Source: Candidatus Methylospira mobilis (lineage in GTDB: Bacteria; Pseudomonadota; Gammaproteobacteria; Methylococcales; Methylococcaceae). From it: a DNA stretch of 64,000 bases. A model generated the notes under the pieces. That model had not been told where the DNA came from. It ran no database searches and saw nothing but the letters and a program-made list of their open reading frames with translations. Position numbers and translations under genes: made by a program. Each line of letters starts with the position of its first letter. Positions within the stretch are counted from its first letter, which is position 1. The stretch lies in NCBI RefSeq assembly GCF_009498235.1, contig NZ_CP044205.1, positions 367,716-431,715 of the forward strand, given 5' to 3'. Below, piece by piece: positions 46,971-58,019 of this stretch.

Positions 46971-48436
46971 GGGGCGGCAAGCCCGTCACGCAGCAATTCC
47001 AGCCAGCGCGCTTTGGGCGTGTCCAGCTCCAGGTCGTGCGTCCGCAGTTCGCTGATGATTTTAGTCAGCTTTGCGACGGCGGTTTCCGGCTGAAAGCCGT
47101 CGAGCAGTTTTTCACCATAGGCCAGCAGCCACGCCAGATGGGCCTGTTCGGACAGAGGCTCCAGTTTGTCCTGCTTCAGCAGTTCGCGCAGCAGGCGTCC
47201 TCGCTGGAGTTTTTCTTCGACGCCGGCTTCCAGCCGCGTGCCAAAACGGGCAAACAGCTCCAGTTCCAGGAACTGCAGGTAGTCGAGGCGAATGTGCGCG
47301 GAGGCTTGCTTGATGGCGGGGTGCTGCGCCTTGCCGCCGATACGCGATACAGAGCGGCCGATGTCGATTGCGGGCAGGATGCCGGAAGCGAACAGCTTGC
47401 TTTCGAAATAAATCTGACCGTCGGTAATCGAAATCAAATTGGTCGGAATGTAGGCTGACAGTTCGCCTTGGCGCGTTTCGATGATGGGCAGGGCGGTCAT
47501 GCTGCCGCTGCCGTATTCCGGCGACAGCGCCGTGGAGCGCTCCAGCAGCCGGGAGTGCAGATAAAATATATCGCCCGGATAGGCTTCGCGTCCCGGCGGG
47601 CGTTGCAGCAGTAGCGACAGCTCGCGATAGGATTGAGCATGGCGGCTAAGGTCGTCGTATACCACCAGCGTATCGCGCCCCTGGCGCATCCAGTATTCCG
47701 CTATCGCGCAGCCGGCAAACGGCGCGAGGTAACGGAAACCCGGCGTCGCATTGGCTTCCGCCACCATCATGACCGTGTATTCAAGCGCGCCCGCGGCACG
47801 AAGGGTTTCGAGCGTTCCGGCGACCGACGAGCGCGTTTGTCCGATCAGCACCACGATGCACAGCACGTTGCGTCCGCGCTGGTTAAGTACTGCGTCCAGC
47901 GCCAGCGCGCTTTTACCGACGCCGTCGTCGCCGATGATCAGCTGGCGCTGCCCCTTGCCGATCGGGATCAGCGTGTCGACGATCTTGCAGCCGGTATAGA
48001 GCGGTTCCTTGACGAAATCGCGTTCGATAATGGGCGGCGCGCCGGCTTCCAGCGGCTGGAACTGTTCGGGTTCCGTCAACGGCGGCCCGCCGTCCAGCAG
48101 GTTGCCCAGCGGATCGATCACCCGACCCAGCAGCGCCGCGCCGACGCCGATTTCCAGTTTGCGCCCGATGTGCTGCACGGCCATTCCGGCTTTGACGCCT
48201 TGATTCTGCGATAGCAGTATCGTGCCGAGCATGTGTTTGCCCAGTTGAAACACCAGTCCGGTGCTGCCGTCGTCGAAACCGATCAATTCGTCCAGACGCG
48301 CGCTGGGTAGACCGCGTACCCAGGCGATGCCGTCACCGACTTCGGCGACATAACCCCGCTCGGACAACCGCAGGCCGAAACGGTAAGGCTTCCGGCCTGC
48401 GCCGCCGTTTTTTGCTGTACGCTGCGTATCAGACAT
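46967..48436 (-). CDS. atpA: N-ATPase-type F1 alpha subunit
   Basis: This 489-residue protein starts at the ATG at 48436, overlapping the b gene by 8 bases; an ATG at 48484 would overlap by 56. It is alpha-like: the nucleotide-binding loop [13 protein letters not shown] differs from the usual GDRQTGKT of housekeeping alpha but keeps Lys-Ser. The rest is typical ([69 protein letters not shown]). Such divergent alphas occur in N-ATPase operons. Its beta partner is absent from the locus. Confidence 0.9.
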   Translation of the reverse strand: MSDTQRTAKNGGAGRKPYRFGLRLSERGYVAEVGDGIAWVRGLPSARLDELIGFDDGSTGLVFQLGKHMLGTILLSQNQGVKAGMAVQHIGRKLEIGVGAALLGRVIDPLGNLLDGGPPLTEPEQFQPLEAGAPPIIERDFVKEPLYTGCKIVDTLIPIGKGQRQLIIGDDGVGKSALALDAVLNQRGRNVLCIVVLIGQTRSSVAGTLETLRAAGALEYTVMMVAEANATPGFRYLAPFAGCAIAEYWMRQGRDTLVVYDDLSRHAQSYRELSLLLQRPPGREAYPGDIFYLHSRLLERSTALSPEYGSGSMTALPIIETRQGELSAYIPTNLISITDGQIYFESKLFASGILPAIDIGRSVSRIGGKAQHPAIKQASAHIRLDYLQFLELELFARFGTRLEAGVEEKLQRGRLLRELLKQDKLEPLSEQAHLAWLLAYGEKLLDGFQPETAVAKLTKIISELRTHDLELDTPKARWLELLRDGLAAP

Positions 48437-49178
48437 GGCCGGCGCAGCGTCGGAAGAATGCCAGTTCCGCGGCGATATTGGCATCCAGCCGGCATTCGCC
48501 GATTACGGCGCATAGCCCTGCGATCAATGCCGGGTTTTCCCTGAAAACAATATTCAGCTTCCGTCCCGCCGTTGCCGCCAGCGCTTGGGATACGGCGGCG
48601 CGTTGCATTGCGTCAAGCGCATGAGCACTGCTGATTTCGGCATCGGTGCTTAGCGAGGATGCGGCCCTTTGTAACGCATCGTGTTCTTCGGCGGGTAGAG
48701 CGGCCAGATCTTCGAGGAATAAACCAACGATGGCCAGAGTCAGTTGCGGCGACGCCAGTCGTTGCAGCAGCGCCGCGGTTTGTGAATAAGCGGTGATGGC
48801 TGCCTCACGGGTGACAATTGCCTTGCCGGCCGCGTTTAGCGCGTCATTGCGGGCGCGTAGCCGGGTTGCTTCATCCGCCAGAGATTTTTCGAGTTTCGCC
48901 AAACCTTCCGTGCGCGCCTGATTGAGCTGTTCTTCCAGATGTCTGCGGCTGCTTTCGCGTTCAAGCTCCCATTCGGCCAAACGCGACTGGTATTGCTTGA
49001 GCAAGGTTTCAGCTTCGTTGCGCATTTGTTCGGCTGCCAGACGTTCCTCGCCGATCCGCCGCCTGCGTTCGTCCAGCAACGCGAGTACCGGGCGATACAG
49101 GAAATGCCGCAGTATCCACATCAGCACCAGGAAGTTCAGAATCTCCAGGATAAATGTCGTCCAGTCGAATTGCATCAT
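48429..49178 (-). CDS. atpF: N-ATPase-type F0 b subunit with delta-like C-terminus
   Basis: This 249-residue protein has an N-terminal membrane helix ([22 protein letters not shown]), a long charged coiled coil (about residues 35-150) and a C-terminal region like the delta/OSCP stalk subunit. This b-delta fusion is characteristic of the alternative N-ATPase. ATG is doubled at the start (49178 or 49175), with no strong ribosome-binding site. It is the first surviving gene of the operon: the expected atpD, C, Q, R, B and E genes are not found upstream. Confidence 0.87.
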   Translation of the reverse strand: MMQFDWTTFILEILNFLVLMWILRHFLYRPVLALLDERRRRIGEERLAAEQMRNEAETLLKQYQSRLAEWELERESSRRHLEEQLNQARTEGLAKLEKSLADEATRLRARNDALNAAGKAIVTREAAITAYSQTAALLQRLASPQLTLAIVGLFLEDLAALPAEEHDALQRAASSLSTDAEISSAHALDAMQRAAVSQALAATAGRKLNIVFRENPALIAGLCAVIGECRLDANIAAELAFFRRCAGHV

Positions 49179-49416
49179 GTTAAGGTTACCATTGTTGGTT
49201 ACATGCTATTCTGAATGGGTAACTCCGCACTTCTACAGTAGCTTATTTGATACTGTACGCGGATTTGTCCTTTTCCGCACGCATTCCAATGCCGGACTGA
49301 TCTGCTCAAACGTCTCTTTAATTATTATCGCAAAGTTTTTTGTCGCTATTCAGTTACGTTTCCTGTCGCTGTAGACATGGGTATCTACACAAGTCAATAA
49401 GTCATTGTTTATAGTC

Positions 49417-49520
49417 CCCTCTCCCTAACCCAGTGTTTCCGGGCTATCCTGCCCGGAACCCTGCGGGCGAGCCGCGCTCGACCAAATACGTTCCTGACGT
49501 ATTTGTCCCGCAGGAGAGGG
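49417..49520. repeat. Nested palindromic intergenic element
   Basis: It is bounded by CCCTCTCC and GGAGAGGG, with inner inverted pairs such as GGGCGAGC / GCTCG-like and AATACGTTCCTGACGTATT. It is probably a member of a dispersed family. Confidence 0.55.
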
Positions 49521-49544
49521 ATTTTGTGTAGATGCTTATGCGCC

Positions 49545-49572
49545 GTAGGGGCGGGCTAAAGCCCGCTCCTAC
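49545..49572. repeat. REP-like hairpin element
   Basis: GTAGGGGCGGGCT-aa-AGCCCGCTCCTAC is a nearly perfect 13-bp inverted repeat with one G-T wobble. This is a common form of dispersed intergenic repeat. Confidence 0.7.
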
Positions 49573-50338
49573 AAAATAGATCGCCTGGATTTTGTTGGTG
49601 TAATCCTGAAACAAAAGTCATGTCAATAGACTGTGATGGGTAGTGTAAGAAAACAATGTGATTCCGGCAGGGCTGGCTTGTCCTGAGGGTGGTCGAAGGG
49701 ATAGCCGGAATATACAGACGCCATGGTCTGTCCAGGGCGTAGCCGAGAGGGTATTGGAGTAGCGTCCCTTTTGGCTGGATACCGGCGCAAATCCGCTTGA
49801 AATGGATTTGCATTTACCCGTAGAGCGTTGGGCAGGGTAGCCCGATGTGAGTCCATGCCGATACGACGATTTTTGTAAACCTATGGTATTTGATGTTTTT
49901 CATAAGGATAACCGCCACGCGCAGGTTCCGCTGACTGGAGCTTTATGGTTTTTGCAACTCTTCAGCAGCTTCGGGTTTTTGTCGCTTGAGAGGGCTGTGG
50001 GGTGGGCGGTTTGACGAGAGAGTCTGCGGCCAGGGTGGCCGCAGAACGAGTCTACGGATGGAATTTACAGCGCAGTTAATGGATCGAAACGCTTCCGGTG
50101 TGTCTCGACGGCTTTACCCCCTTGACCCAATGTCGTTAGCTGAATGGTTGTCGACCATTTATCACCCTTACTTTTTTCGTTTTCCATTATACATGGACGG
50201 CTTTTTAAGCGGACGGCAGACGGATTTGCCTGATGCCGTTTTGTGCCGCAATCAGCTCTTCGGAGCAAAATCGAAGAGAGCGATCGCGTTACTTCAGCAC
50301 GCAGGCCGCCTAAGCCGATTAATTAGATATGTAAGGCG

Positions 50339-51772
50339 TCAACCCTGCAGTTTGCTTTTCAGTAAATCATTCAACTGCTGCGGATTGGCTTTTCCCTGCG
50401 TCGCTTTCATGGCCTGACCGACAAAAAAACCGAACAGTTTATCCTTGCCCGAGCGGTATTGCGTCAATTGTTCCGGGTTATCCATAAGTATCTGATCGAT
50501 TATGGCTTCAATGGCGCCGCTATCGGTTATCTGGCGCAGGCCCTGCTTTTCTATCACAACATCGGCTGTTTCGCCGCTTTCCCAGATCACCTCGAACACC
50601 TGCTTGGCGATTTTGCCGGAGATGGTGTCGTCGGCTATCAGTTTTACCAGGCCGGCCAAACGCGCCGCTTTGAGCGGACTGTCCTCGATTTCCAGGCCGG
50701 CCTTGTTGAGCGCGGCGGACAAATCGCCCATCACCCAGTTGGCGCACAGTTTGGCGTCGCAGCCGGCTTCGATCGTCACGGCTTCGTAATAATCGGCCAG
50801 ATCACGTGTTGCGGTCAGCACCAGCGCATCGTAATCGTTCAAGCCGTATTGCGTTTTGAAACGGTCTCGCTTTTCATCGGGCAGTTCCGGCAATTGTCCG
50901 CGCACCTGTTCGATAAAATCGGCGTGGATTTCCAGCGGCAGCAGATCGGGATCGGGGAAGTAGCGGTAATCGTTGGCTTCTTCCTTGCTGCGCATCGAAC
51001 GGGTTTCGTCCTTGACTGAATCGTAAAGACGCGTTTCCTGCACCATCGTGCCGCCGCTTTGCAGCAGCTCGATCTGGCGCTCGACTTCGAAATTGATCGC
51101 CTTTTCGACAAACCGGAACGAGTTCAGATTCTTGATTTCGGCGCGCGTGCCGAACTCCTTTTGACCTTTGGGACGCACCGACACGTTGGCGTCGCAGCGG
51201 AACGAGCCTTCCTGCATGTTGCCGTCGCAGATGCCGAGATAACGTACCAGCGCATGCAGTTTCTTCAGGTAGGCTACCGCCTCTTTCGCCGAACGCATAT
51301 CCGGTTCGGAAACGATTTCCAGTAGCGGCGTGCCGGCGCGGTTGAGGTCGATGCCGCTGTAACCGTCGAAATCCTCATGCAGGGATTTGCCCGCGTCCTC
51401 TTCCAGATGCGCTCGCGTCACGCCGACGATCTGCTCTTCTCCTTCCACCAGTATGCTGAGCTTACCCTTGCCGACGACCGGCAGATCGTACTGACTGATC
51501 TGGTAGCCCTTGGGCAGGTCGGGATAAAAGTAGTTCTTGCGCGCGAACACCGAAACCGGCGCAATGTGCGCGCCGATGGCCAGTCCGAACCTGATCGCCA
51601 TGCGCACCGCCTCGGCGTTCAATACCGGCAGCACGCCGGGCAAGGCCAGATCGACGGCGCAAGCCTGGGTGTTGGGTTCGGCCCCGTAAGCGGTCGGCGC
51701 GCCGGAAAAAATCTTGGATTGCGTGGCGAGCTGAGCATGTACTTCCAGCCCGATAACTGTTTCCCATTCCAT
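50339..51772 (-). CDS. gatB: Asp-tRNA(Asn)/Glu-tRNA(Gln) amidotransferase subunit B
   Basis: This 477-residue subunit has [22 protein letters not shown] at the N-terminus, the [18 protein letters not shown] block, [19 protein letters not shown], and a C-terminal GatB/YqeY helical domain ending [10 protein letters not shown]. GatCAB amidates misacylated Glu-tRNA(Gln) or Asp-tRNA(Asn). It is last in the leftward gatC-gatA-gatB operon, 33 bp after gatA. Confidence 0.97.
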   Translation of the reverse strand: MEWETVIGLEVHAQLATQSKIFSGAPTAYGAEPNTQACAVDLALPGVLPVLNAEAVRMAIRFGLAIGAHIAPVSVFARKNYFYPDLPKGYQISQYDLPVVGKGKLSILVEGEEQIVGVTRAHLEEDAGKSLHEDFDGYSGIDLNRAGTPLLEIVSEPDMRSAKEAVAYLKKLHALVRYLGICDGNMQEGSFRCDANVSVRPKGQKEFGTRAEIKNLNSFRFVEKAINFEVERQIELLQSGGTMVQETRLYDSVKDETRSMRSKEEANDYRYFPDPDLLPLEIHADFIEQVRGQLPELPDEKRDRFKTQYGLNDYDALVLTATRDLADYYEAVTIEAGCDAKLCANWVMGDLSAALNKAGLEIEDSPLKAARLAGLVKLIADDTISGKIAKQVFEVIWESGETADVVIEKQGLRQITDSGAIEAIIDQILMDNPEQLTQYRSGKDKLFGFFVGQAMKATQGKANPQQLNDLLKSKLQG

Positions 51773-51805
51773 AAATATTCCTTATCGTGTTCTCAAGCAC
51801 CGTGA

Positions 51806-53260
51806 TTACGCAAATGCGCCGGGCGTTTTTTGGTGCCAGTCAGTTTCCTGCTGGTAGCGATGCGCTACGTTCAGCAGGCGGCCTTCGGAAAAATAACTGC
51901 CTAAAATCTGCATGCCGACCGGCAGCCCGCCGGAAAAACCGACCGGAATGGACATGCCGGGCAGCCCGGCAAGATTGACGGCGATGGTATAGATGTCGGA
52001 CAGATACATCGCCAGCGGGTCGCCGCCTTTTTCGCCGAAACGGAACGCGACGGAAGGCGCGGTCGGTCCCATGATCACGTCGACCTGCTCAAAAGCCTGC
52101 TTGAAATCCTCGCTGATCAGACGGCGTATTTTCTGAGCCTTCAGATAGTAGGCGTCGTAATAACCCGCCGAAAGCACATAGGTGCCGATCAGTATGCGCC
52201 GCTTGACCTCGGCGCCAAACCCTTCGCCGCGCGAACGCGTGTACATATCGCTCAGATCCTTGGGGTTGTCGCAGCGGTAGCCGTAGCGGACGCCGTCGAA
52301 GCGTGCCAGATTCGATGAACATTCCGCGGGCGCAACCACGTAGTAGGCCGGTACGGACAAGTGCATGTGCGGCAGGGATATCTCGTGTACCGTCGCCCCC
52401 AGTTTGCGATACTCGGTTATTGCAGCTTCTATACTGCGCGCAATATCGGCATCCAACCCTTCCCCGAAGAATTCTCTGGGCAGGCCGATTTTAAGACCGG
52501 CCAGGTTATCGTTCAGGCTTGCGGCGTAGTCGGGAACCGGCTGGTCGACGCTGGTGGAATCGCGATCGTCGAATCCCGCCATCGTTTGCAGCATCAACGC
52601 GCAGTCTTCCGCCGTTTTCGCCATCGGTCCCGCCTGATCCAGGCTGGATGCGAACGCAATCATGCCGTAGCGCGAAACACGTCCGTAAGTCGGCTTCAAG
52701 CCGGTGATGCCGCAAAACGCCGCCGGCTGGCGTATCGAACCGCCGGTATCGGTGCCGGTTGCGGCGGCGGTGAGACCGGCGGCGATCGCCGCAGCAGAAC
52801 CGCCCGACGAGCCGCCCGGCACCGTGCCGGTATCCCAGGGGTTTTTAACCGGGCCGTAATAGCTGGTTTCATTGGAAGAACCCATTGCAAACTCGTCCAT
52901 ATTCAGTTTGCCGAGCATGACCGCGCCGGCCTGATTATAACGATCCACTACCGTGGCGTCGTAGGGCGAAATGAAGTTGTCCAGCATTCTGGAACCGCAA
53001 CTGGTGCGCACTCCCTGGGTGCAGAAAATATCTTTCTGCGCGATGGGAACTCCGGTCAGCGTCGAGGATAGTCCGGCGGCGATGCGCTGGTCGGCGCGTT
53101 GCGCCTGCGCCAGGGCCAGTTCTTCTGTAACGGTGACATAAGCGTTAATGTCGGGGTTGAAGCGGGCTATGCGCTCAAGAAAGGCGCGCGTCAATTCCTG
53201 ACTGCTGAATTCCCGGCGATGCAGGCCGCTTGAAAGCTGGGCTAAGGTTTTAGTGTGCAT
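51806..53260 (-). CDS. gatA: Asp-tRNA(Asn)/Glu-tRNA(Gln) amidotransferase subunit A
   Basis: This 484-residue amidase-signature enzyme generates ammonia from glutamine for GatB. The catalytic Lys lies in [15 protein letters not shown], and the glycine/serine signature [32 protein letters not shown] holds the Ser-cisSer pair. It is second in the gatCAB operon, 41 bp from gatC. Confidence 0.97.
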   Translation of the reverse strand: MHTKTLAQLSSGLHRREFSSQELTRAFLERIARFNPDINAYVTVTEELALAQAQRADQRIAAGLSSTLTGVPIAQKDIFCTQGVRTSCGSRMLDNFISPYDATVVDRYNQAGAVMLGKLNMDEFAMGSSNETSYYGPVKNPWDTGTVPGGSSGGSAAAIAAGLTAAATGTDTGGSIRQPAAFCGITGLKPTYGRVSRYGMIAFASSLDQAGPMAKTAEDCALMLQTMAGFDDRDSTSVDQPVPDYAASLNDNLAGLKIGLPREFFGEGLDADIARSIEAAITEYRKLGATVHEISLPHMHLSVPAYYVVAPAECSSNLARFDGVRYGYRCDNPKDLSDMYTRSRGEGFGAEVKRRILIGTYVLSAGYYDAYYLKAQKIRRLISEDFKQAFEQVDVIMGPTAPSVAFRFGEKGGDPLAMYLSDIYTIAVNLAGLPGMSIPVGFSGGLPVGMQILGSYFSEGRLLNVAHRYQQETDWHQKTPGAFA

Positions 53261-53301
53261 TCATACATCTCGTATCATTAAAAAGGGGCGGATAAGCGCG
53301 C

Positions 53302-53589
53302 TTATTCGATGACCTTGGGGACCAGATAAAGTCCTGCTTCGGTAAGAGGCGCCTGCGCCAGAAAAGTATCGCGCCGGTCCGGTTCGCTGACTCTGTCCGG
53401 ACGCAGCCTTTGCATTTGATTCAGCGGATGCGCCAGGGGCGCGACATTATCAGTGTCAATACCGTCCATTTGCTCCACAAATCCGAAAATCGATGAAAGG
53501 TCATGCGCATAAGCTTCGACCTTGTCGTCATCAATGGCCAGACGCGCCAGCCACGCCACAGTATTCACTTGTTCTTTGCTAAAGGACAT
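53302..53589 (-). CDS. gatC: Asp-tRNA(Asn)/Glu-tRNA(Gln) amidotransferase subunit C
   Basis: This 95-residue small subunit is the usual length: VNTVAWLARLAIDDDKVEAYAHDLSSIFGFVEQMDGIDTD and the conserved VAPLAHPLNQMQRLRPD stretch. It wraps GatA and GatB. The start is the ATG at 53589, with in-frame codons to 53649 ignored. It is divergent from mreB, 104 bp away; gatC-mreB divergence is a common gammaproteobacterial arrangement. Confidence 0.95.
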   Translation of the reverse strand: MSFSKEQVNTVAWLARLAIDDDKVEAYAHDLSSIFGFVEQMDGIDTDNVAPLAHPLNQMQRLRPDRVSEPDRRDTFLAQAPLTEAGLYLVPKVIE

Positions 53590-53675
53590 TATCGTTTTCC
53601 TAGTCTGTTTATATCTATATAATACCTCATGTCTTGCTCTACCCCCCACTCCTTGCTAAATTAGACGCTTTTTAA

Positions 53676-54737
<1,062 letters not shown>

Positions 54738-54780
54738 TGACCTTTGCCGGAGCTTATTTTTTAACACGGGGGGCAACGCC

Positions 54781-55677
54781 ATAAAGCCGCCACCATTATT
54801 CGTACAAGGGCCATCACTCAACCTTCGATTGCTACTTTATGTCGCGGGATCCCTTGCCTTATTGATCTTTGGGCAACATCCTGTGTTGACTACCGCACGC
54901 TCGGTATTGGCTGTAACGCTCTATCCTCTGCAGCAACTTGTTTCCATGCCGAGCAAGACGCTTGACACGCTTAAAGAGACATTTGTCTCATACCGTACCA
55001 TGGCCAGGGAAAATGAGCGCTTGCGAGAAGAAGATACGCTGCTGAAGGCGCGGTTGCTGAAACTGGACGCGCTCGAACAGGAAACACTGCGCCTGCGCGC
55101 GCTGATCGACTCATCCGTCAAGCTGGGTGAGCAATACCTGATAGCCGAGCTGCTGCATGTCAGGGTTTCGCCGCACGAGCAGGTCATCGTAGTCAATCGG
55201 GGATCCCGTTACGGGGTTTATCCCGGGCAGGCCGTGATCAATGCAAAAGGCGTGGCAGGACAAGTGCTGCGGGTAACGCCCTTTACTGCCGACGTAGTGT
55301 TGATTACCGATTCCAGCCATGCCATACCGGTACAGGTGAATCGCAGCGGCGTACGCACCATAGCTCAAGGCACGGGGAGGGCGGGCTGGCTTGCGTTGCC
55401 CTATCTGGAACCCAACGCGGATGTCAAACCCGGTGATTTGCTGATCACATCAGGAATTGGAGGCGTATTTCCGGAGGGATATCCGGTCGCTACCGTCGCA
55501 GACGCATCTTCCACGGATGCGCCTCCGGGCAGACTGGTCGCGATACCGGTCGCCGAACTGGATCAAACCCGCGAATTTTTAATAGTATGGTCCCAGTCAG
55601 AGCCCGCTGCATCCGCCCAGCTCCCGTCGGCACCACAGAATATGACCGGAACCGCGCCACCTCATGAAACACGTTAA
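54781..55677 (+). CDS. mreC: Rod-shape protein MreC (apparent non-canonical AUA start)
   Basis: MreC is a periplasmic scaffold linking MreB to PBP2: one membrane helix, a coiled coil (about residues 65-110) and beta-barrel domains (RVSPHEQVIVVNRGSRYGVYPGQAVINAKGVAGQVLRV). The frame is open from 54730, but the only ATG/GTG/TTG before the membrane helix is a TTG at 54829. Family-like N-terminal sequence KPPPLFVQGPSLNLRLLL starts 16 codons earlier, at an ATA (54781) with GGGGGG 7 bases upstream. I therefore set the start at the ATA (298 residues). The conservative alternative is TTG 54829 (282 residues). It overlaps mreD by 14 bases. Confidence 0.9.
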   Translation: MKPPPLFVQGPSLNLRLLLYVAGSLALLIFGQHPVLTTARSVLAVTLYPLQQLVSMPSKTLDTLKETFVSYRTMARENERLREEDTLLKARLLKLDALEQETLRLRALIDSSVKLGEQYLIAELLHVRVSPHEQVIVVNRGSRYGVYPGQAVINAKGVAGQVLRVTPFTADVVLITDSSHAIPVQVNRSGVRTIAQGTGRAGWLALPYLEPNADVKPGDLLITSGIGGVFPEGYPVATVADASSTDAPPGRLVAIPVAELDQTREFLIVWSQSEPAASAQLPSAPQNMTGTAPPHETR

Positions 55678-56152
55678 CCCCTACGCGCTCGGGGTCATTG
55701 TCGCAAGCATCGGTTTGGCAATGATGCTGCGTATTGCCGCGGAGTCGCCTATCCTGGCGGCTATCAATCCTGATTGGGTGTTGATGTTCGTTCTCTACTG
55801 GAACATGGCGGCGCCGTCGCGAGTAGGCATAGGTTTCGCCTGGGTAACGGGGCTGTTCATGGACGTATTGACGGGGCGGTTGCTGGGTCAGCATGCGCTG
55901 ACCTACACCATAGTCGCCTATCTCTGCATCCGGCTGCATCGTCAGCTTAGAAATCATACGCTGTTGCAGCAATCGTTGATTATATTGCTGTTGCTGCTGA
56001 TAGATCAGCTGCTGATTTTCTGGACACAAAAAATCAGGCAGGTTGACAGCATAGACTGGTTATACTGGGCCGCGCCTTTTACCGGCGCGTTGCTGTGGCC
56101 CATGGTTTTTATGGTTTTGAGACATGTGCGCCGCAGCTTCAATGTTGCGTGA
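55664..56152 (+). CDS. mreD: Rod-shape membrane protein MreD
   Basis: This 162-residue polytopic protein has five to six membrane helices and the family landmarks NPDWVLMFVLYW and GFAWVTGLFMDVLTGRLLGQHALTY. It works with MreC and RodA in the elongasome. It overlaps mreC by 14 bases. Confidence 0.94.
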   Translation: MKHVNPYALGVIVASIGLAMMLRIAAESPILAAINPDWVLMFVLYWNMAAPSRVGIGFAWVTGLFMDVLTGRLLGQHALTYTIVAYLCIRLHRQLRNHTLLQQSLIILLLLLIDQLLIFWTQKIRQVDSIDWLYWAAPFTGALLWPMVFMVLRHVRRSFNVA

Positions 56153-56174
56153 ACAGGATCCGCCAGCGACATAG

Positions 56175-58019
56175 ATGGACAAAGATCTTTCTCTAACCGA
56201 TAGGTTGCGGGAAAACCGCATCTTTCTGAACCGGATCGCCGTTAGTGTATTTGTCATGGGACTGGCCATCCTCGGACTGGTGATACGGCTGGTTTACCTG
56301 CAAGTCGTCGGACACGGCTATTACAGCACCCTGTCCAATGACAACAGGGTGAAAGTGGCGGCCCTGCCTCCGCAAAGAGGCATCATTGTGGATCGAAACG
56401 GTGAAGTGCTCGCGAGCAACTTTCCGACGCGAAGCCTGGAGTTGATACCGGAACAAATTTCCGACATCAAGAAAACCCTGGCCGACCTACAGACCTTGCT
56501 GAATCTCGGCGACGATGAGATACAACGCTTCAACTCAACGCGTACCCGGCACAAACCCTTCGAAAGCATACCGTTGCGCGAGCAGTTGACGGACGAAGAA
56601 ATTGCGCGCATCTCGGTTCGGTTGCCGCACTACCCAGGCGTCAGCATACGCACGCGCTCTTTACGCGTTTACCCTTATAGCGGGTTGACGGCGCACGCAA
56701 TAGGCTATGTCGGACGGATCAGCGAAGCAGACATGCAGGAGCTGGATGCTTCGGTCTATAGCGGCACCTATCATATCGGTAAAAGCGGCGTCGAAAAAAC
56801 CTACGAGTCGGTGCTGCACGGCAAGACCGGTTACGAAGAAATGGAAACCAATGTTCAGGGCCGCTCCATCAACGTCATCGGCCGCCGTGATTCTGTGGCG
56901 GGAGCCGATCTACAGTTGTCGTTGGACATACGTCTGCAGAAGATAGCCTACGATGCGCTCGGAGAGTATAACGGCTCGGTGGTTGCAATCGAACCGTCGA
57001 CGGGGCAGGTGCTGGCGATGGTCAGTAAACCCAGTTTCGATCCCAATTTGTTTGTACAGGGCATTAAGCGAGCCGATTTTGAAAATCTGCAACTTTCTCC
57101 TGATCGCCCGCTATACAATCGCGCCTCCCGCGGCATTTACCCTCCCGGGTCGACGATCAAACCGTTCATGGCGCTCACCGCGCTGGACAGCGGGCAGATG
57201 ACTGCCAGCCAACGCGTTCACTGCCCCGGATTCTTCAGGTTGCCGAACTCCGAACATAAATATCGCGACTGGAATAAGCAGGGACACGGCTCTGTCGATA
57301 TGAAACTGGCCATTACACAATCGTGCGACGTGTATTTTTATAGTCTGGCTTTACAGATGGGTATAGACCGCATCCACAACTATTTGACGCGCTTCGGCTT
57401 TGGACAGAAATCAGGCATCGACCTCGATAGCGAAAAAGCCGCGTTGCTGCCCTCGCAGGAATGGAAGCGTAAAAAAAGGAAACAACCCTGGTTCGCAGGC
57501 GAAACCGTTATTACCGGTATAGGGCAGGGTTATTTTCAGGCGACGCCGCTGCAAATCGCGCGTGCCGTCGCTATTCTGGCGAACAAGGGGAAAGTAATTA
57601 CCCCGCGCGTTGTAGCCGGTATCAAGACACCGCTGGTCTACGATCCCCCTTTTCCCTTGCCCCGCCAGGAAATCATTCCGATCAGCGAGGCCAACTGGCG
57701 CACGGTAGTTAGTGCGATGATCGATGTCATACACAGCTCACGCGGCACCGCCAAGAGTATTGCTCACGGACTCGATTACCAGATAGCGGGCAAAACCGGC
57801 ACCGCCCAGGTCTTTACCGTACAGCAAAACCAGAACTACAAATCCATGCATGTGACGGAAAAGCTGAAGGATCATGCCTGGTTTGTCGCCTTTGCGCCGG
57901 CGGACAATCCTCAGATAGCTATTGCCGTTATCGCGGAAAACGGCGGGCACGGCGGTTCGGTAGCCGCACCCATAGCAAGGCTGGTCTTCGACGCCTATCT
58001 GCATGGAGCAAAGCAGTAA
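56175..58019 (+). CDS. mrdA: Penicillin-binding protein 2 (elongation transpeptidase)
   Basis: This 614-residue protein has an N-terminal membrane helix (about residues 22-45), a dimerisation/pedestal domain, and a transpeptidase domain. The catalytic Ser326 is in GSTIK (SxxK), followed by the S-C-D motif in ITQSCDVYFY and KTGTAQ (Lys540). It cross-links peptidoglycan during rod elongation. The stop overlaps the rodA start by one base. Confidence 0.97.
   Translation: MDKDLSLTDRLRENRIFLNRIAVSVFVMGLAILGLVIRLVYLQVVGHGYYSTLSNDNRVKVAALPPQRGIIVDRNGEVLASNFPTRSLELIPEQISDIKKTLADLQTLLNLGDDEIQRFNSTRTRHKPFESIPLREQLTDEEIARISVRLPHYPGVSIRTRSLRVYPYSGLTAHAIGYVGRISEADMQELDASVYSGTYHIGKSGVEKTYESVLHGKTGYEEMETNVQGRSINVIGRRDSVAGADLQLSLDIRLQKIAYDALGEYNGSVVAIEPSTGQVLAMVSKPSFDPNLFVQGIKRADFENLQLSPDRPLYNRASRGIYPPGSTIKPFMALTALDSGQMTASQRVHCPGFFRLPNSEHKYRDWNKQGHGSVDMKLAITQSCDVYFYSLALQMGIDRIHNYLTRFGFGQKSGIDLDSEKAALLPSQEWKRKKRKQPWFAGETVITGIGQGYFQATPLQIARAVAILANKGKVITPRVVAGIKTPLVYDPPFPLPRQEIIPISEANWRTVVSAMIDVIHSSRGTAKSIAHGLDYQIAGKTGTAQVFTVQQNQNYKSMHVTEKLKDHAWFVAFAPADNPQIAIAVIAENGGHGGSVAAPIARLVFDAYLHGAKQ

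Larger units (their letters stand above)
49179..50338. other. 1.16-kb gene-free region rich in intergenic repeats
   Basis: No coding region is supported, where six N-ATPase genes would be expected. The region holds several palindromic intergenic repeats: a long element at 49417-49520, a hairpin at 49545-49572, and a segment near 49675-49765 with the CTTGTCCTGAGGGTGGTCGAAGGG-like text common in dispersed bacterial repeats. Confidence 0.6.
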
